64,000 bases of DNA from Marinomonas spartinae (lineage in GTDB: Bacteria; Pseudomonadota; Gammaproteobacteria; Pseudomonadales; Marinomonadaceae), in contig NZ_JAEMUI010000022.1 of assembly GCF_016461715.1 (NCBI RefSeq), forward strand, positions 1-64,000. Reading direction: 5' to 3'. A model generated the notes under the pieces. The model was not told where the DNA came from. It did not search any database and worked only from the letters and a program-made list of their open reading frames with translations. The position numbers and the translations under genes were made by a program. The stretch's first letter is position 1. Each line of letters opens with the position of its first letter. This document shows, one piece after another, positions 44,118-53,188 of the stretch.

Positions 44118-45575
44118 CTATGGAAGAGGGTTAGATACACTGTCGTAAGAAGAGGCATACAAGGCGGCAATCTCCTGCTGAAAGTGCGTTAATATTTTGT
44201 CTCGAATTGGTTTGCCTGTGGCTGTAACCAGTCCATCTATCGATATAAAAGGCTGCGACAAGGTGATCCAATGAACAATCTGCGCATAGTCGGGCAGACC
44301 TTGGTTGGTGATTTGAAGGCAATGCGCTATTTGCTGCTCGCTGATGGCTTCATGGAGGGGGGTTAATAAAGCGCCACAGCAGGGCAGTGCATCCCCAAAG
44401 ACGAGTACCTCACGAAAACAGCCCGTTGCCATCAGTTCTGCTTCTACCCATTCTGGTGAAATATTACGGCCAAAGGAGTTGATCAACACATTTTTGCGAC
44501 GACCTTCTATGGTTAAGAAATGTTGATCCAAGCGGACTAAGTCGCCCGTATGGACTTCCTGAGGATAAAAGCTGTCTGGCTGATTTAAATAACCTAAAAA
44601 GAGGTTTCCTGAGACAATGAGTTCATCATCTTCAATGCGTAATTGATTATGTGGTAAGACTTTTCCGGCGCTCGATAATACCTCTTCTTGGGGGGTATTA
44701 AGCGCCACAACGGACGCACATTCTGATAGCCCGTACCCTTGATAAACGGGTAAGCCCAAAGCGCGTGCTTTATTCAGTAAACCTGGGGCTACCTTACCAC
44801 CTCCGACTGCGATAAATTGCAAAGAGCTTGGGGGTTGCCAACCTTGTAGACAAGCACCGACGAATAGAGACAGCAACTCCGGTACTAAAATGACGCTATG
44901 GGGCTGTTGCTGACTGATAAGCGCAAGCATATTCTGTGGCTGAGTGAGTCGGCTTCCGCTAAAGCCGCGATCAGATTGGCTAGCAAGAATAACCGTACCG
45001 CCGACCAGCAGCGGCGCATAGACCCCTGCTACGTTCTCTAATAAGGTCGTTAAGGGTAACAAACACAAATGACGAACTTGGGGAATCGCGACGGTTTCTG
45101 CCAAAGATTGTGCGACAGTTTGCTGTGATTGAGTGCTTAAACAAACACCTTTTGGGCTGCCCGTGGTGCCAGAAGTAAAGGTGATTTTGTGAGTACCTTG
45201 AGGCATGACTGGCGGTGTATCGACTTGAAAGCGCTGCATGAACACCTGTTGAAAAGGCGTCTCGTTTGTTTGCTCCGATGAGTCTTCTGTTAACAGCAGC
45301 TCAATACCGCTTTGTGTTAATAAATGGGATGTTTGTGCTGGACTAAAGAAGCTGGGGACGGGAACACAACACAGTCCAGCTTGTTGGCAGGCAAGATCAA
45401 ATAATACCCATTCCACACAGTTGTCCATAGCGATTGCAAGCGTTTGGATGGATTGCGCTTGTAACCAAGTCTGACGAGCGGTGACAGCGTCTGCCAATTG
45501 CTGATAAGTCAGCGACTGTTGGGAGGATTCTAAGGCAATTTTATCGGCCCAATCCAATGAAGAAAAGTACCACAT
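44118..45575 (-). CDS. AMP-forming acyl/aryl-acid activating enzyme
   Basis: A 485-residue ANL-superfamily enzyme. The P-loop motif is I-T-F-T-S-G-T-T-G-S-P-K-G (about residues 130-142), G-Y-G-L-S-E-C is motif A5, H-T-G-D-L-V binds the ribose, and G-R-R-K-N-V-L-I-N-S-F-G-R-N-I-S-P-E is the hinge; a C-terminal lysine is in T-A-T-G-K-P-I-R. It would adenylate a carboxylic acid and transfer it to CoA or another acceptor. It is shorter than most acyl-CoA ligases. Its start overlaps the preceding stop (TAATG). Confidence 0.88.
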   Translation of the reverse strand: MWYFSSLDWADKIALESSQQSLTYQQLADAVTARQTWLQAQSIQTLAIAMDNCVEWVLFDLACQQAGLCCVPVPSFFSPAQTSHLLTQSGIELLLTEDSSEQTNETPFQQVFMQRFQVDTPPVMPQGTHKITFTSGTTGSPKGVCLSTQSQQTVAQSLAETVAIPQVRHLCLLPLTTLLENVAGVYAPLLVGGTVILASQSDRGFSGSRLTQPQNMLALISQQQPHSVILVPELLSLFVGACLQGWQPPSSLQFIAVGGGKVAPGLLNKARALGLPVYQGYGLSECASVVALNTPQEEVLSSAGKVLPHNQLRIEDDELIVSGNLFLGYLNQPDSFYPQEVHTGDLVRLDQHFLTIEGRRKNVLINSFGRNISPEWVEAELMATGCFREVLVFGDALPCCGALLTPLHEAISEQQIAHCLQITNQGLPDYAQIVHWITLSQPFISIDGLVTATGKPIRDKILTHFQQEIAALYASSYDSVSNPLP

Positions 45576-46255
45576 TATAGCGTCCTCATCTGTTGTAAAA
45601 GTGCCGAATGATTGGCTTGAACTAGGCCAAACAGTGCTTGTAACTCGGGTTGCATTAACGCCGTTGCAACAGCTTTTGCCACATCAATAAACATAACTTT
45701 TGGTTGACTGGCGTAATAGTTTCCCCAATTGGCCTGATCTTGCAGCTTGTTAGGGTCTGCATCTGCTAAAAAGGTGAGTTTAAGTTTGAGTTTCTCTAAC
45801 AGTTGACGAATTTTATCGGTGCCAGAAAAAACTAAATACTGAATCTCAGAGAGATATAAACTCATCACCACCGTCATTAATAAAGGCAAGGTAAAACGTT
45901 GGTTTTGGCTGTATAAGTTACCCAGTTCGGCTATGGCATGACGTTGTGTCCAAACACCATGTTTTTGCAGCATATTGGTAATGGGAACAGGTAAATATTG
46001 CTCAATAAAAAGAGGTTGAGTTGCTCGTCTTACACCCACTACCGCCCTTAAGCGTTGTGCATGAATCCCTAATAACAATGGCATGAAGTTTGTGACATGG
46101 GCTTGGTATTTTTTGGCGAAGCCCTCTTGGACAAAGGTTTCTAGGTTTATTCTTTTTGGGTCTTCCATGGCAGCAGAAAGAAACTCGTAAGGCAGAGTTG
46201 GCGTGGGAATAAGAGATTGCTCTGGCATTACATAGAGTGCATTGGATGACTGCAT
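45575..46255 (-). CDS. thermostable hemolysin family protein (GNAT-like), first operon gene
   Basis: A 226-residue protein of PF12261 (delta-VPH type), started at ATG 46255. Features are A-V-V-G-V-R-R-A-T, L-F-I-E-Q-Y-L-P-V-P-I, A-E-L-G-N-L-Y-S, Y-L-V-F-S-G-T-D-K-I-R and W-G-N-Y-Y-A-S-Q-P-K-V-M. The central pattern (E-L-G-N-L then a long helix then L-V-F-S) resembles acyltransferases of the GNAT/autoinducer-synthase type rather than a pore-forming toxin. Despite the family name, its place ahead of an acyl-activating enzyme argues for a biosynthetic acyl-transfer role. That is my inference. Confidence 0.8.
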   Translation of the reverse strand: MQSSNALYVMPEQSLIPTPTLPYEFLSAAMEDPKRINLETFVQEGFAKKYQAHVTNFMPLLLGIHAQRLRAVVGVRRATQPLFIEQYLPVPITNMLQKHGVWTQRHAIAELGNLYSQNQRFTLPLLMTVVMSLYLSEIQYLVFSGTDKIRQLLEKLKLKLTFLADADPNKLQDQANWGNYYASQPKVMFIDVAKAVATALMQPELQALFGLVQANHSALLQQMRTL

Positions 46256-46273
46256 AATGGTCTCACTTGGCAA

Positions 46274-46637
46274 GTTAACTCAGGTAAGCGACTCAGATGA
46301 AAAGGAAAAGAGTTTGCTTGTTTTTACAGTAAAGGGAGGCCAGTGAAAAAAAGGTTTATGAAAAAAAGCTCGTTTTAACTTTTTTATTTTCATTTTTAAG
46401 TGATTGAATTGTTTAAATAAAAATGATGAGCAGAAGGAGAAGAACACGTTTTAGACGATGTTTTTAATAAAAAAGTGAATAAGCTTTTTATATAATGAGG
46501 GCCTAAATTGAGTGAAAATGGCTATTTTTTTAAGCTATTTTTCATCGTATTAAAGAGAAAGGTCTTTACATGCGTTAGGTGACATTCCGCAGGTTGTCGA
46601 GTCTGACGGGTCATAATGATCAGACTTAACGAGATAT
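46274..46637. other. AT-rich promoter region of the thermostable-hemolysin operon
   Basis: Around 360 very AT-rich bases with no ORF. The leftward operon promoter presumably lies here; exact boxes cannot be fixed by eye. GTCTGA (46601) and TCAGAC (46620) can pair near the end of the LysR gene but lack a T run. Confidence 0.35.
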
Positions 46638-47549
46638 TTATTTGGCTTTTTCCGACGTTTGTTTGATGAGCAGCTCCCGCATGGTACGGATAAAGACTTC
46701 TTTGCTGCGCCCCCGTCGAAAGATCAAAGAGAAAGGGGCTTGATAGCCAAATTCACTGGGGAGAAGGGGTCTAAGTCGCCCCGATTTCACTAAGTGCTGT
46801 GCATAATGCTCAGGCAAATACCCCACAAATTTTCCAGACAGAATCAATGTGAGCTGAGCCTCCATGCTTTCTACGGTTGCCGTACTGTGACCAAATCCCC
46901 GCTTGCGTAAATCCGCTGTATTCCAGTAGCTTCGTGTCACCAAGCCACATTTGATGACTTGCTCGCGTGTTATCTGCTTGATGTCAAAAAGCGGGTTCAA
47001 ATCACTGCAATAGAGCCAATGTTGTTCGCGATACAGCTTCTCCTCGACCACGTTATTCACACTGGAAGGGAAGTTACCAATGGCAAGATCGAGCTGATTA
47101 TTGAGGATGCCTTGCACCTGCTCATACGGACTGCGAATTTGTAAATTCAAATGTACAGCGGGAAAGCGTTCGCAGAATTGACGGATGACTTCTGGCATAG
47201 ACAAAGATTCGTCCATGACGGTTGCGTCCAAAACGGCGATCCGAAATGTACCGCCTAAGTCACCTTTGAGTGCTTCCGCGTGGCGCTCCAATTCATTCAT
47301 TTCATCCAGCAGTTTGATGCTCTGATGCAAAAATTGTTGGCCTTTTTCCGTCAGTGAAAACCCTGCGCGACCACGTTGACATAAGGTAAAGCCTACATGG
47401 GATTCTAAGTCACTCATGTAGTTGCTGATGGCGGAAGTGGTAAGGTTCAGATCTTGCTGGGCACCCGAGTAACCTTGGTTTTGCACCACAGAAACAAAGA
47501 CTTCTAATAATCGGATATTTATTCGTTTGTCTGGGCGCATAGAGCTCAC
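46638..47549 (-). CDS. LysR-family regulator of the guanidino module
   Basis: A 303-residue LysR protein with a wHTH (I-R-L-L-E-V-F-V-S-V-V-Q-N-Q-G-Y-S-G-A-Q and T-T-S-A-I-S-N-Y-M-S-D-L-E, residues 8-60) and a LysR effector domain. It diverges from the ureohydrolase gene across 134 bases that contain a perfect palindrome, and so almost certainly controls that operon and itself. Divergent LysR regulators beside ureohydrolases are common for guanidino-compound catabolism. Confidence 0.9.
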   Translation of the reverse strand: MSSMRPDKRINIRLLEVFVSVVQNQGYSGAQQDLNLTTSAISNYMSDLESHVGFTLCQRGRAGFSLTEKGQQFLHQSIKLLDEMNELERHAEALKGDLGGTFRIAVLDATVMDESLSMPEVIRQFCERFPAVHLNLQIRSPYEQVQGILNNQLDLAIGNFPSSVNNVVEEKLYREQHWLYCSDLNPLFDIKQITREQVIKCGLVTRSYWNTADLRKRGFGHSTATVESMEAQLTLILSGKFVGYLPEHYAQHLVKSGRLRPLLPSEFGYQAPFSLIFRRGRSKEVFIRTMRELLIKQTSEKAK

Positions 47550-47554
47550 TCGTT

Positions 47555-47578
47555 TTAGTTCAGTAAAAGCTGAACTAA
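47555..47578. promoter_or_regulatory. perfect palindromic operator for LysR/ureohydrolase promoters
   Basis: TTAGTTCAG, six bases, CTGAACTAA: nine-base arms with no mismatch. It begins six bases upstream of the LysR start codon, so the regulator bound here would cover its own translation start region. A role in divergent control is inferred from position. Confidence 0.6.
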
Positions 47579-47683
47579 TTATTTGTGATTTGCTATTTAA
47601 CGGTCAAGTTCTCTTTTCTAGTATCGAGTTAGGTTATTGAACTGGCGCGGTTTGCATTGCGCTAAAAACGAGGATTTTTGTTT

Positions 47684-48637
47684 ATGTCTAAAGTGTTATA
47701 CCAACCTCAAAGTGGGAACGAGATGCCTCGCTTTGGCGGCAGAGCGACCATGATGAGGTTGCCATTCGTTGACGTGCTAGAAGGCTTGGATGCCGCATTT
47801 ATCGGCATCCCATTGGATGTGGGAACCTCTCAACGAGCGGGAACACGCTACGGACCTCGCCAAATACGAGCAGAATCGGTAATGATTCGCCCTTATAACA
47901 TGGCCACCGGAGCGGCACCATTTGACTCGCTTTCTGTGGCAGACATTGGTGATGTGCCAATCAATACTTACAACCTGCTTAAGTCCGTTGACATCATCGA
48001 AAAATATTACGATCAGCTCAACCCTTATCCTGTCATTCCACTGACGTTGGGCGGCGATCACACACTCACTTTACCGATTCTTCGCTCCATCACCAAAAAG
48101 CATGGCCCAGTGGGGCTGATTCATGTGGATGCGCATACCGACACCAATGACAACATGTTTGGTGAAAAAATTGCCCATGGCACCACTTTTCGCCGTGCCG
48201 TGGAAGAAGGCTTGCTGGATTGTGAGCGGGTGATTCAGATTGGCCAGCGTGCCCAAGGGTACTCTGCGGAAGATTTCAAATGGGGGGAAAACCAAGGCTT
48301 CCGTTTGGTCACTGCTGAAGCGTGTTGGCACAAATCCCTAGCACCTTTGATGGACGAAGTTCGAGACATGATGGGAGATCGTCCGGTGTATTTATCGTTC
48401 GATATTGATGGCCTAGATCCTGCTTGGGCACCTGGCACCGGTACGCCTGAAGTCGGGGGGTTAACCTCCATTCAAGGGTTGGAAATTGTTCGGGGTTGCA
48501 AAGGCTTGAACTTGGTTGGGGGCGACCTTGTGGAAGTCTCGCCACCGTACGATGTCAGCGGCAATACCTCCCAGCTGGCCGCGAACCTGTTGTATGAGAT
48601 GTTGTGCGTATTGCCAGGTGTAAAGTACCGGCTATGA
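47684..48637 (+). CDS. gbuA: guanidinobutyrase-like ureohydrolase (agmatinase family)
   Basis: A 317-residue Mn2+ ureohydrolase, started at ATG 47684 (AGGA 9 bases upstream). Metal ligands are His126 (G-G-D-H-T), Asp149/His151/Asp153 (H-V-D-A-H-T-D) and Asp240/Asp242 (S-F-D-I-D). The N-terminal G-N-E-M-P-R-F-G-G and P-Y-N-M-A-T-G-A-A-P-F-D-S-L segments closely resemble what I recall of Pseudomonas GbuA, which cleaves 4-guanidinobutyrate to GABA and urea; agmatinase or a related guanidino acid is the alternative. It is the first gene of the rightward operon. Confidence 0.85.
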   Translation: MSKVLYQPQSGNEMPRFGGRATMMRLPFVDVLEGLDAAFIGIPLDVGTSQRAGTRYGPRQIRAESVMIRPYNMATGAAPFDSLSVADIGDVPINTYNLLKSVDIIEKYYDQLNPYPVIPLTLGGDHTLTLPILRSITKKHGPVGLIHVDAHTDTNDNMFGEKIAHGTTFRRAVEEGLLDCERVIQIGQRAQGYSAEDFKWGENQGFRLVTAEACWHKSLAPLMDEVRDMMGDRPVYLSFDIDGLDPAWAPGTGTPEVGGLTSIQGLEIVRGCKGLNLVGGDLVEVSPPYDVSGNTSQLAANLLYEMLCVLPGVKYRL

Positions 48638-48702
48638 AGCACTGACTATGAAGCACAAGCTATGAAGTACCGATAAACCGTCAGAAATGAGAGGCATCGC
48701 TT

Positions 48703-49575
48703 ATGGAACTATCATTGTTCAGGACATTATGGGGCGTGCAGCAAGAAATGTGCTCCTATGTGGACGCATTACGCCAAGCAGGGTTTGTTGGTGTGGAAGC
48801 GCGAGTGCCTTTAGAGCTTGAGGCTCGCCGTACCTTTAAACAATCACTGAAAGAGCTGGATATGAAATACATTGCGATTTTGTTTTCAGGCGGCGATGTG
48901 ATTCCAAATCAAGCCGAAAGCCCAGACCAACATTTGGCGCGTTTGGCAGAGCAGTTAGATTTTGCGGCAGAGCTGGAACCTAAGTTTGTTAATGTGCTCC
49001 CCGGCAATGATCGCTGGACCATGACGCAACAGGTTGATTTCTTTGGTCGTGCCCATGAGTTGGCCAAAGAAAAGGGCGTATTCTGTAGTTTTGAAACCCA
49101 TCGGGCGACGTCTCTTTACAGCCCTTGGGTGACGCTTGAGCTGATTCGACAACTTCCCGAGGTGCGATATACCGCTGATATCAGTCATTGGGTGCTGGTA
49201 TGTGAGCGTTTGCTAAATGATCCTGTTGATGATTTATCGCGCTTTATTGAACGTGTTCATCATATACAGGCGCGTGTTGGTTATCCGCAAGGGCCGCAAA
49301 CGCCACACCCAGGTGCGCCGGAATACAAAGAGGCGTTGCAGTTTCACCAGAATGTTTGGCAAGCCATTTGGCAAAAGCATCTTGATGCTGGCCGGACAGA
49401 AACCACCATGACCACCGAATTTGGCGCCGATGGCTACCTCCATCACCTTCCGTTTACGAATGTCCCCGTGGCCGATTTATGGGCTTTGAATGAGTGGATG
49501 GCAGTGGAGGAGAGAGCGCATTTTGAACGTTTTATTCATCAACATCATTCTTTGTTAAGTGAGTCCGTCTTATGA
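48703..49575 (+). CDS. TIM-barrel protein, sugar phosphate isomerase/epimerase-like (AP_endonuc_2)
   Basis: A 290-residue xylose-isomerase-like TIM barrel. Candidate metal or acid-base residues are Glu in C-S-F-E-T-H-R, Asp-His in T-A-D-I-S-H-W, His in V-H-H-I-Q-A-R and Glu in T-T-E-F-G-A-D-G-Y. Members are isomerases, epimerases or dehydratases of sugars and related polyols; the substrate is unknown. Its stop overlaps the next gene by ATGA, and it is 65 bases from the ureohydrolase, so the three are one unit. Confidence 0.8.
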   Translation: MELSLFRTLWGVQQEMCSYVDALRQAGFVGVEARVPLELEARRTFKQSLKELDMKYIAILFSGGDVIPNQAESPDQHLARLAEQLDFAAELEPKFVNVLPGNDRWTMTQQVDFFGRAHELAKEKGVFCSFETHRATSLYSPWVTLELIRQLPEVRYTADISHWVLVCERLLNDPVDDLSRFIERVHHIQARVGYPQGPQTPHPGAPEYKEALQFHQNVWQAIWQKHLDAGRTETTMTTEFGADGYLHHLPFTNVPVADLWALNEWMAVEERAHFERFIHQHHSLLSESVL

Positions 49576-50627
49576 ATTCGTCTACTCCGTCAGCCTTTAC
49601 TTCCATCCCTGTTGTGAATATTGCAGGTTTATTCAGTGAGGATTTAGAGCGTCGTCAGAATGTCGCGGAACAGTTAGGTAAAGCTGCAAAAGAAGTGGGT
49701 TTTTTATATGTCACCGGTCATGGTATGGACCCAGCGTTAATTGCGGGGTTGCGCAAAGCCGCGAAAGCGTTTTTTGCTCAGTCTATGTCGCAAAAAATGG
49801 ATTATTACATTGGTGCTTCTAAAAGCCATAAAGGCTATGTGCCTGAGGGGGAAGAAATTTATGGCACCGGCAAACCCGATCATAAAGAGGCGTTCGATGT
49901 AGGCTTTCCCGCCCCTGAAAATCACCCATTAGTGTTAGCAAACACGCCTTTGATCGGTGATAACGAATGGCCCAATCTACCCGGTTTCCAGCAAGATATT
50001 CGTGCCTATTACCACGCTATTTTTGCCCTTGGTCGCCGCCTGTTTTCTGGTTTTGCTTTGGCTTTGGGGTTGCCGGAGCACTACTTCGATGACATGGTCA
50101 CCTGTCCTCCTTCCAAATTACGGCTTATTCATTACCCCTTCAACCCTGATGCACAAGACCGCCCCGGTATTGGTGCCCATACCGATTATGAATGCTTCAC
50201 GCTTTTGCTAGCAGACCAAGCGGGGCTAGAAGTGATGAATGAAGAGGGTGTTTGGATTGATGCCCCGCCAGTGGAAGAGTCGGGAGAAGAAGCCTTTGTG
50301 GTGAACATCGGCGATATGTTGGAAGTATTGACCGCAGGGCAATTTGTCGCGACCGCCCACAGGGTTCGTAAAGTGAGTCATGAACGTTACTCCTTTCCGC
50401 TGTTTTTTGCGTGTGATTATCACACGCAGATTCGCCCTTTGCCGCAATTCGAAGGGGCGGAGTCGGAACAGGCTTATGAGGCCATCAGTATTGGGGATCA
50501 CATGTATAGCCAAGCACTGCAAACCTATCGTTATTTGCGAGAAAAAGTGGCTAAAGGGGAGTTGACCTTACCAGAAAAAGCGCGAGGTGTGGCGACATTC
50601 GGGCATTTAAAAAAACACGCCAAGTAA
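49572..50627 (+). CDS. 2-oxoglutarate/Fe(II) oxygenase, isopenicillin-N-synthase family
   Basis: A 351-residue double-stranded beta-helix oxygenase. The DIOX_N region opens with I-P-V-V-N-I-A-G-L and G-F-L-Y-V-T-G-H-G. The iron triad is His203-x-Asp205 ([10 protein letters not shown]) and His263 (T-A-H-R-V), with Arg272-x-Ser274 for 2-oxoglutarate. Sitting directly after a guanidino hydrolase, it may hydroxylate a guanidino or amino acid, comparable to homologues that hydroxylate homoarginine or arginine and release guanidine. That link is inference; other hydroxylation substrates are possible. Confidence 0.87.
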   Translation: MNSSTPSAFTSIPVVNIAGLFSEDLERRQNVAEQLGKAAKEVGFLYVTGHGMDPALIAGLRKAAKAFFAQSMSQKMDYYIGASKSHKGYVPEGEEIYGTGKPDHKEAFDVGFPAPENHPLVLANTPLIGDNEWPNLPGFQQDIRAYYHAIFALGRRLFSGFALALGLPEHYFDDMVTCPPSKLRLIHYPFNPDAQDRPGIGAHTDYECFTLLLADQAGLEVMNEEGVWIDAPPVEESGEEAFVVNIGDMLEVLTAGQFVATAHRVRKVSHERYSFPLFFACDYHTQIRPLPQFEGAESEQAYEAISIGDHMYSQALQTYRYLREKVAKGELTLPEKARGVATFGHLKKHAK

Positions 50628-50644
50628 TAAAAAAATCATCCAAT

Positions 50645-50785
50645 AAGACCTTTGCACGATGTCACGAGCGACGCCAAGACGCGGCAAAAACAGACGAGAA
50701 AGCGGAGTTTATCGCGATAAATGAGCATTTTGAGCCTGTTTTTAACGAAGTATTGGCAAGCGCAGTAGTCGTGCAAAAGTCTCTT
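50645..50785. mobile_element. MITE-like element with terminal inverted repeats
   Basis: AAGACCTTTGCACGA at the left (50645-50659) and TCGTGCAAAAGTCTCTT at the right (50769-50785) form 15-base terminal inverted repeats with two mismatches. The roughly 140 bases have no ORF. The interior (GCGGAGTTTATCGCGATAAATGAGC split over 50705-50732 and a TTTTTAACG block) resembles non-autonomous elements I have seen between genes in marine gammaproteobacteria. The flanks are TAA-like, so a short target duplication is possible. Confidence 0.7.
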
Positions 50786-50829
50786 AATATAAAACACAAA
50801 AGAAACAAGTATCACCAAGGAGCATAATC

Positions 50830-51630
50830 ATGAATACATCGAAAAAAGCGTTAGTCGTCGGTTTAACGTCGATTGCATTAGGCTTAACGAGCTTAGCCGC
50901 TTCTGCGACTGAACTGCTGTCGCCGGGGACATTAAAAGTTGGCATGGAAGTGACGTACCCTCCTTTTGAGTCATACGACGGTGACAAAATTGTTGGCTTT
51001 GACCCAGATGTTGCGGAGTTATTGGCAAAGCAAATGGGAGTCAAAGTGAGTTTTTCTGATACCAAGTTTACGGGGTTGATCTTGGGGTTAGCGTCGAACA
51101 AATTTGATGCGGTCATTTCTGGCATGTACGTGACGCCAGCACGTCAAAAGCAAGCGGATGCCATTCCTTACGCCCGTACTGGCGCCTCCATCATGGTGTT
51201 AAAAAGTGGCTCATTGCGTCCCAAAACAGAAAAAGACTTATGTGGTTTAAAAGTTGGCCTACAGCAAGGGACCACTTGGGTGAAAGCGCTTAATGAGCTG
51301 TCTGCCAGCTACTGTAAAGCGAACGGAAAGCCTGCTATTCATGTGATGGAGTTCCCAACAGCGCCGGAAGTGGCTCAAGCATTGATGTCTAGAAACGTGC
51401 AAGCTCAGCTCGAAATCAATGGCGCTGCCAAAATGATTGTGGAAAAGTCTCGTGGGCGAATGGTGATCAGTTCGCCAGATTTGGTTTACCCACAAACCTT
51501 GGGAATCTACGTGAAAAAAGGCAATGACCAACTTCGCGATGCGCTGACGAAAGCACTAGCAAAGATTACGGAAAATGGCTCCTTTCCTGCTCTACTTAAA
51601 AAATACGATCTATCCCCTGTCTCTAAATGA
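50830..51630 (+). CDS. ABC importer binding protein, polar amino acid family (SBP_bac_3)
   Basis: A 266-residue periplasmic binding protein with signal peptide (residues 1-26, A-A-S-A-T). Family motifs: G-T-L-K-V-G-M-E-V-T-Y-P-P-F-E, G-F-D-P-D-V-A-E-L-L-A, F-D-A-V-I-S-G-M-Y-V-T and G-L-K-V-G-L-Q-Q-G-T-T. Such proteins bind arginine, histidine, glutamine, opines or ectoine-like compounds. In this setting a guanidino amino acid is a reasonable guess. AAGGAGC precedes the ATG; a stem-loop follows the stop. Confidence 0.9.
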   Translation: MNTSKKALVVGLTSIALGLTSLAASATELLSPGTLKVGMEVTYPPFESYDGDKIVGFDPDVAELLAKQMGVKVSFSDTKFTGLILGLASNKFDAVISGMYVTPARQKQADAIPYARTGASIMVLKSGSLRPKTEKDLCGLKVGLQQGTTWVKALNELSASYCKANGKPAIHVMEFPTAPEVAQALMSRNVQAQLEINGAAKMIVEKSRGRMVISSPDLVYPQTLGIYVKKGNDQLRDALTKALAKITENGSFPALLKKYDLSPVSK

Positions 51631-51641
51631 GACAGGTTTTT
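51616..51641 (+). terminator. attenuator-type stem-loop overlapping the binding-protein stop
   Basis: CCTGTCTC and GAGACAGG pair around a 5-base loop that includes part of the stop codon (TAA at 51624?-51630 region, TGA at 51628-51630), then TTTTT. It has full terminator form and lies inside the operon, before the permease-ATPase gene, so read-through is probably partial, giving excess binding protein. Confidence 0.7.
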
Positions 51642-51661
51642 ATCGGTAGTTAGGAGCTAGT

Positions 51662-53188
51662 ATGAATTTAGATTGGGGATACTTTTTCTCGCTTTTCTCA
51701 ATGGCATCGTTTTGGCGAGCGAGCATCACGGTTGTAGAGATCAGTACCTTGTCTTGGGGAATTGGTTTGGTGCTTGGGTTTTGTGTGGCCTGTGCGAAAA
51801 TGTCGACATCGCGCTGGCTCTCATTGCCCGCCGCTGTTTATATTTGGTTTTTCAGAAGTGTCCCGTTGCTGGTGGTCTTGGTGTTTGTCTATAACTTGCC
51901 GCAATTATTTCCATCGACCAGTGCGTTCTTAGGCGTTCCTTTTATCTCTGGATTACTCAGTCTTGTGGTCACGGAAGCCGCTTACATGGCAGAGATCCAT
52001 CGAGGTGGCTTATTGTCTGTTGCAAAAGGCCAGCGTGAAGCGGGCCATGCGTTGAATATTGGTTTTTTAGGCATTCAGCGCTTAATTGTGATTCCTCAGG
52101 CGTTCCGTATTTCCTTACCGTCTTTGATCAATGAATATATCACCGTGATCAAACTGAGTTCCTTGGTGTCTGTTATCTCGCTACCGGAATTATTGCTCAC
52201 AGGTCAGCGTCTTTACACTCAGAACTTCTTAGTGCTTGAAACACTGTTGGCGGTTGCGGTGTATTACGTATTAATTGTGACGGTCTTTAGCTCAATTCTA
52301 CAATGGGTGGAGAAACGTTTGGACGTATCATCACGCAAACCAACCACCTTGTCCGATGGAGAGTGTGAAGAAGTAAGAAAGGCGGCACTGCCCATGCCGC
52401 TTAAGCAAAATCAACGTTCTGCGGGGGCGCCACCAGCATTGAGTCTTAAGAGTCTGCGTAAAGCCTACGGCAACCATGTGGTGCTAAAAGACGTGGATCT
52501 AAATATTAACATTGGTGACGTGGTCAGTGTGATTGGACCGTCTGGTTCGGGTAAAACGACCTTGATTCGTACCATTAATCGTTTGGAAACACTCGACGCC
52601 GGTGAAGTGATTCTCTTTGGTGAAGATTTTCTCAAAGGGGGGCAGTCACCTGCACGTAAAACGCTGAAGTCAGGTATGTTGCGGATCGGCATGGTGTTTC
52701 AAAGCTTTAACTTGTTTCCGCATATGACGGCGCTTGACAATATCATGATGGCGCCACGTTATCATGGAAAAGCGCCTGACCAAACTACCAATAAGGCGCA
52801 GGCTTTGTATTTACTGGATCGAGTCGGCTTGCTCGCCCATGCAAACAAATACCCGCATCAGTTATCCGGGGGGCAACAGCAGCGGGTGGCAATCGCTCGG
52901 GCCTTGGCGTTGTCGCCAGACATTATCTTGTTTGATGAGCCGACTTCTGCGCTTGATCCAGAAATGGTCAATGAGGTGCTGAAAGTCATCCAAGATCTTG
53001 CCAAAGAAGGGATGACCCTAGTTATTGTGACCCATGAAATGGAATTTGCTCTGTCTGTTTCCGATCGTGTGGTTATGATGGAACACGGTATTATTCAAGT
53101 GAACGCGGCACCGAGTGATATTGTGGATGAAACACACAAGACACCAGAAATGGTGAGAATGAGAGAGTTTATGGGGAGGCAAGCTTGA
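51662..53188 (+). CDS. fused amino acid ABC permease-ATPase
   Basis: A 508-residue fusion. Residues about 1-225 are a HisM/GlnP-type permease with several helices and the EAA loop G-Q-R-E-A-G-H-A-L-N-I-G. After a charged linker, residues about 260-505 are a GlnQ-type ATPase: Walker A G-P-S-G-S-G-K-T-T, Q-loop F-Q-S-F-N-L-F-P-H, signature L-S-G-G-Q-Q-Q-R-V and Walker B I-I-L-F-D-E-P-T-S-A-L-D-P. A single chain would dimerise to give a full importer with the preceding binding protein, instead of separate subunits. No frameshift is seen at the junction. Confidence 0.92.
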   Translation: MNLDWGYFFSLFSMASFWRASITVVEISTLSWGIGLVLGFCVACAKMSTSRWLSLPAAVYIWFFRSVPLLVVLVFVYNLPQLFPSTSAFLGVPFISGLLSLVVTEAAYMAEIHRGGLLSVAKGQREAGHALNIGFLGIQRLIVIPQAFRISLPSLINEYITVIKLSSLVSVISLPELLLTGQRLYTQNFLVLETLLAVAVYYVLIVTVFSSILQWVEKRLDVSSRKPTTLSDGECEEVRKAALPMPLKQNQRSAGAPPALSLKSLRKAYGNHVVLKDVDLNINIGDVVSVIGPSGSGKTTLIRTINRLETLDAGEVILFGEDFLKGGQSPARKTLKSGMLRIGMVFQSFNLFPHMTALDNIMMAPRYHGKAPDQTTNKAQALYLLDRVGLLAHANKYPHQLSGGQQQRVAIARALALSPDIILFDEPTSALDPEMVNEVLKVIQDLAKEGMTLVIVTHEMEFALSVSDRVVMMEHGIIQVNAAPSDIVDETHKTPEMVRMREFMGRQA

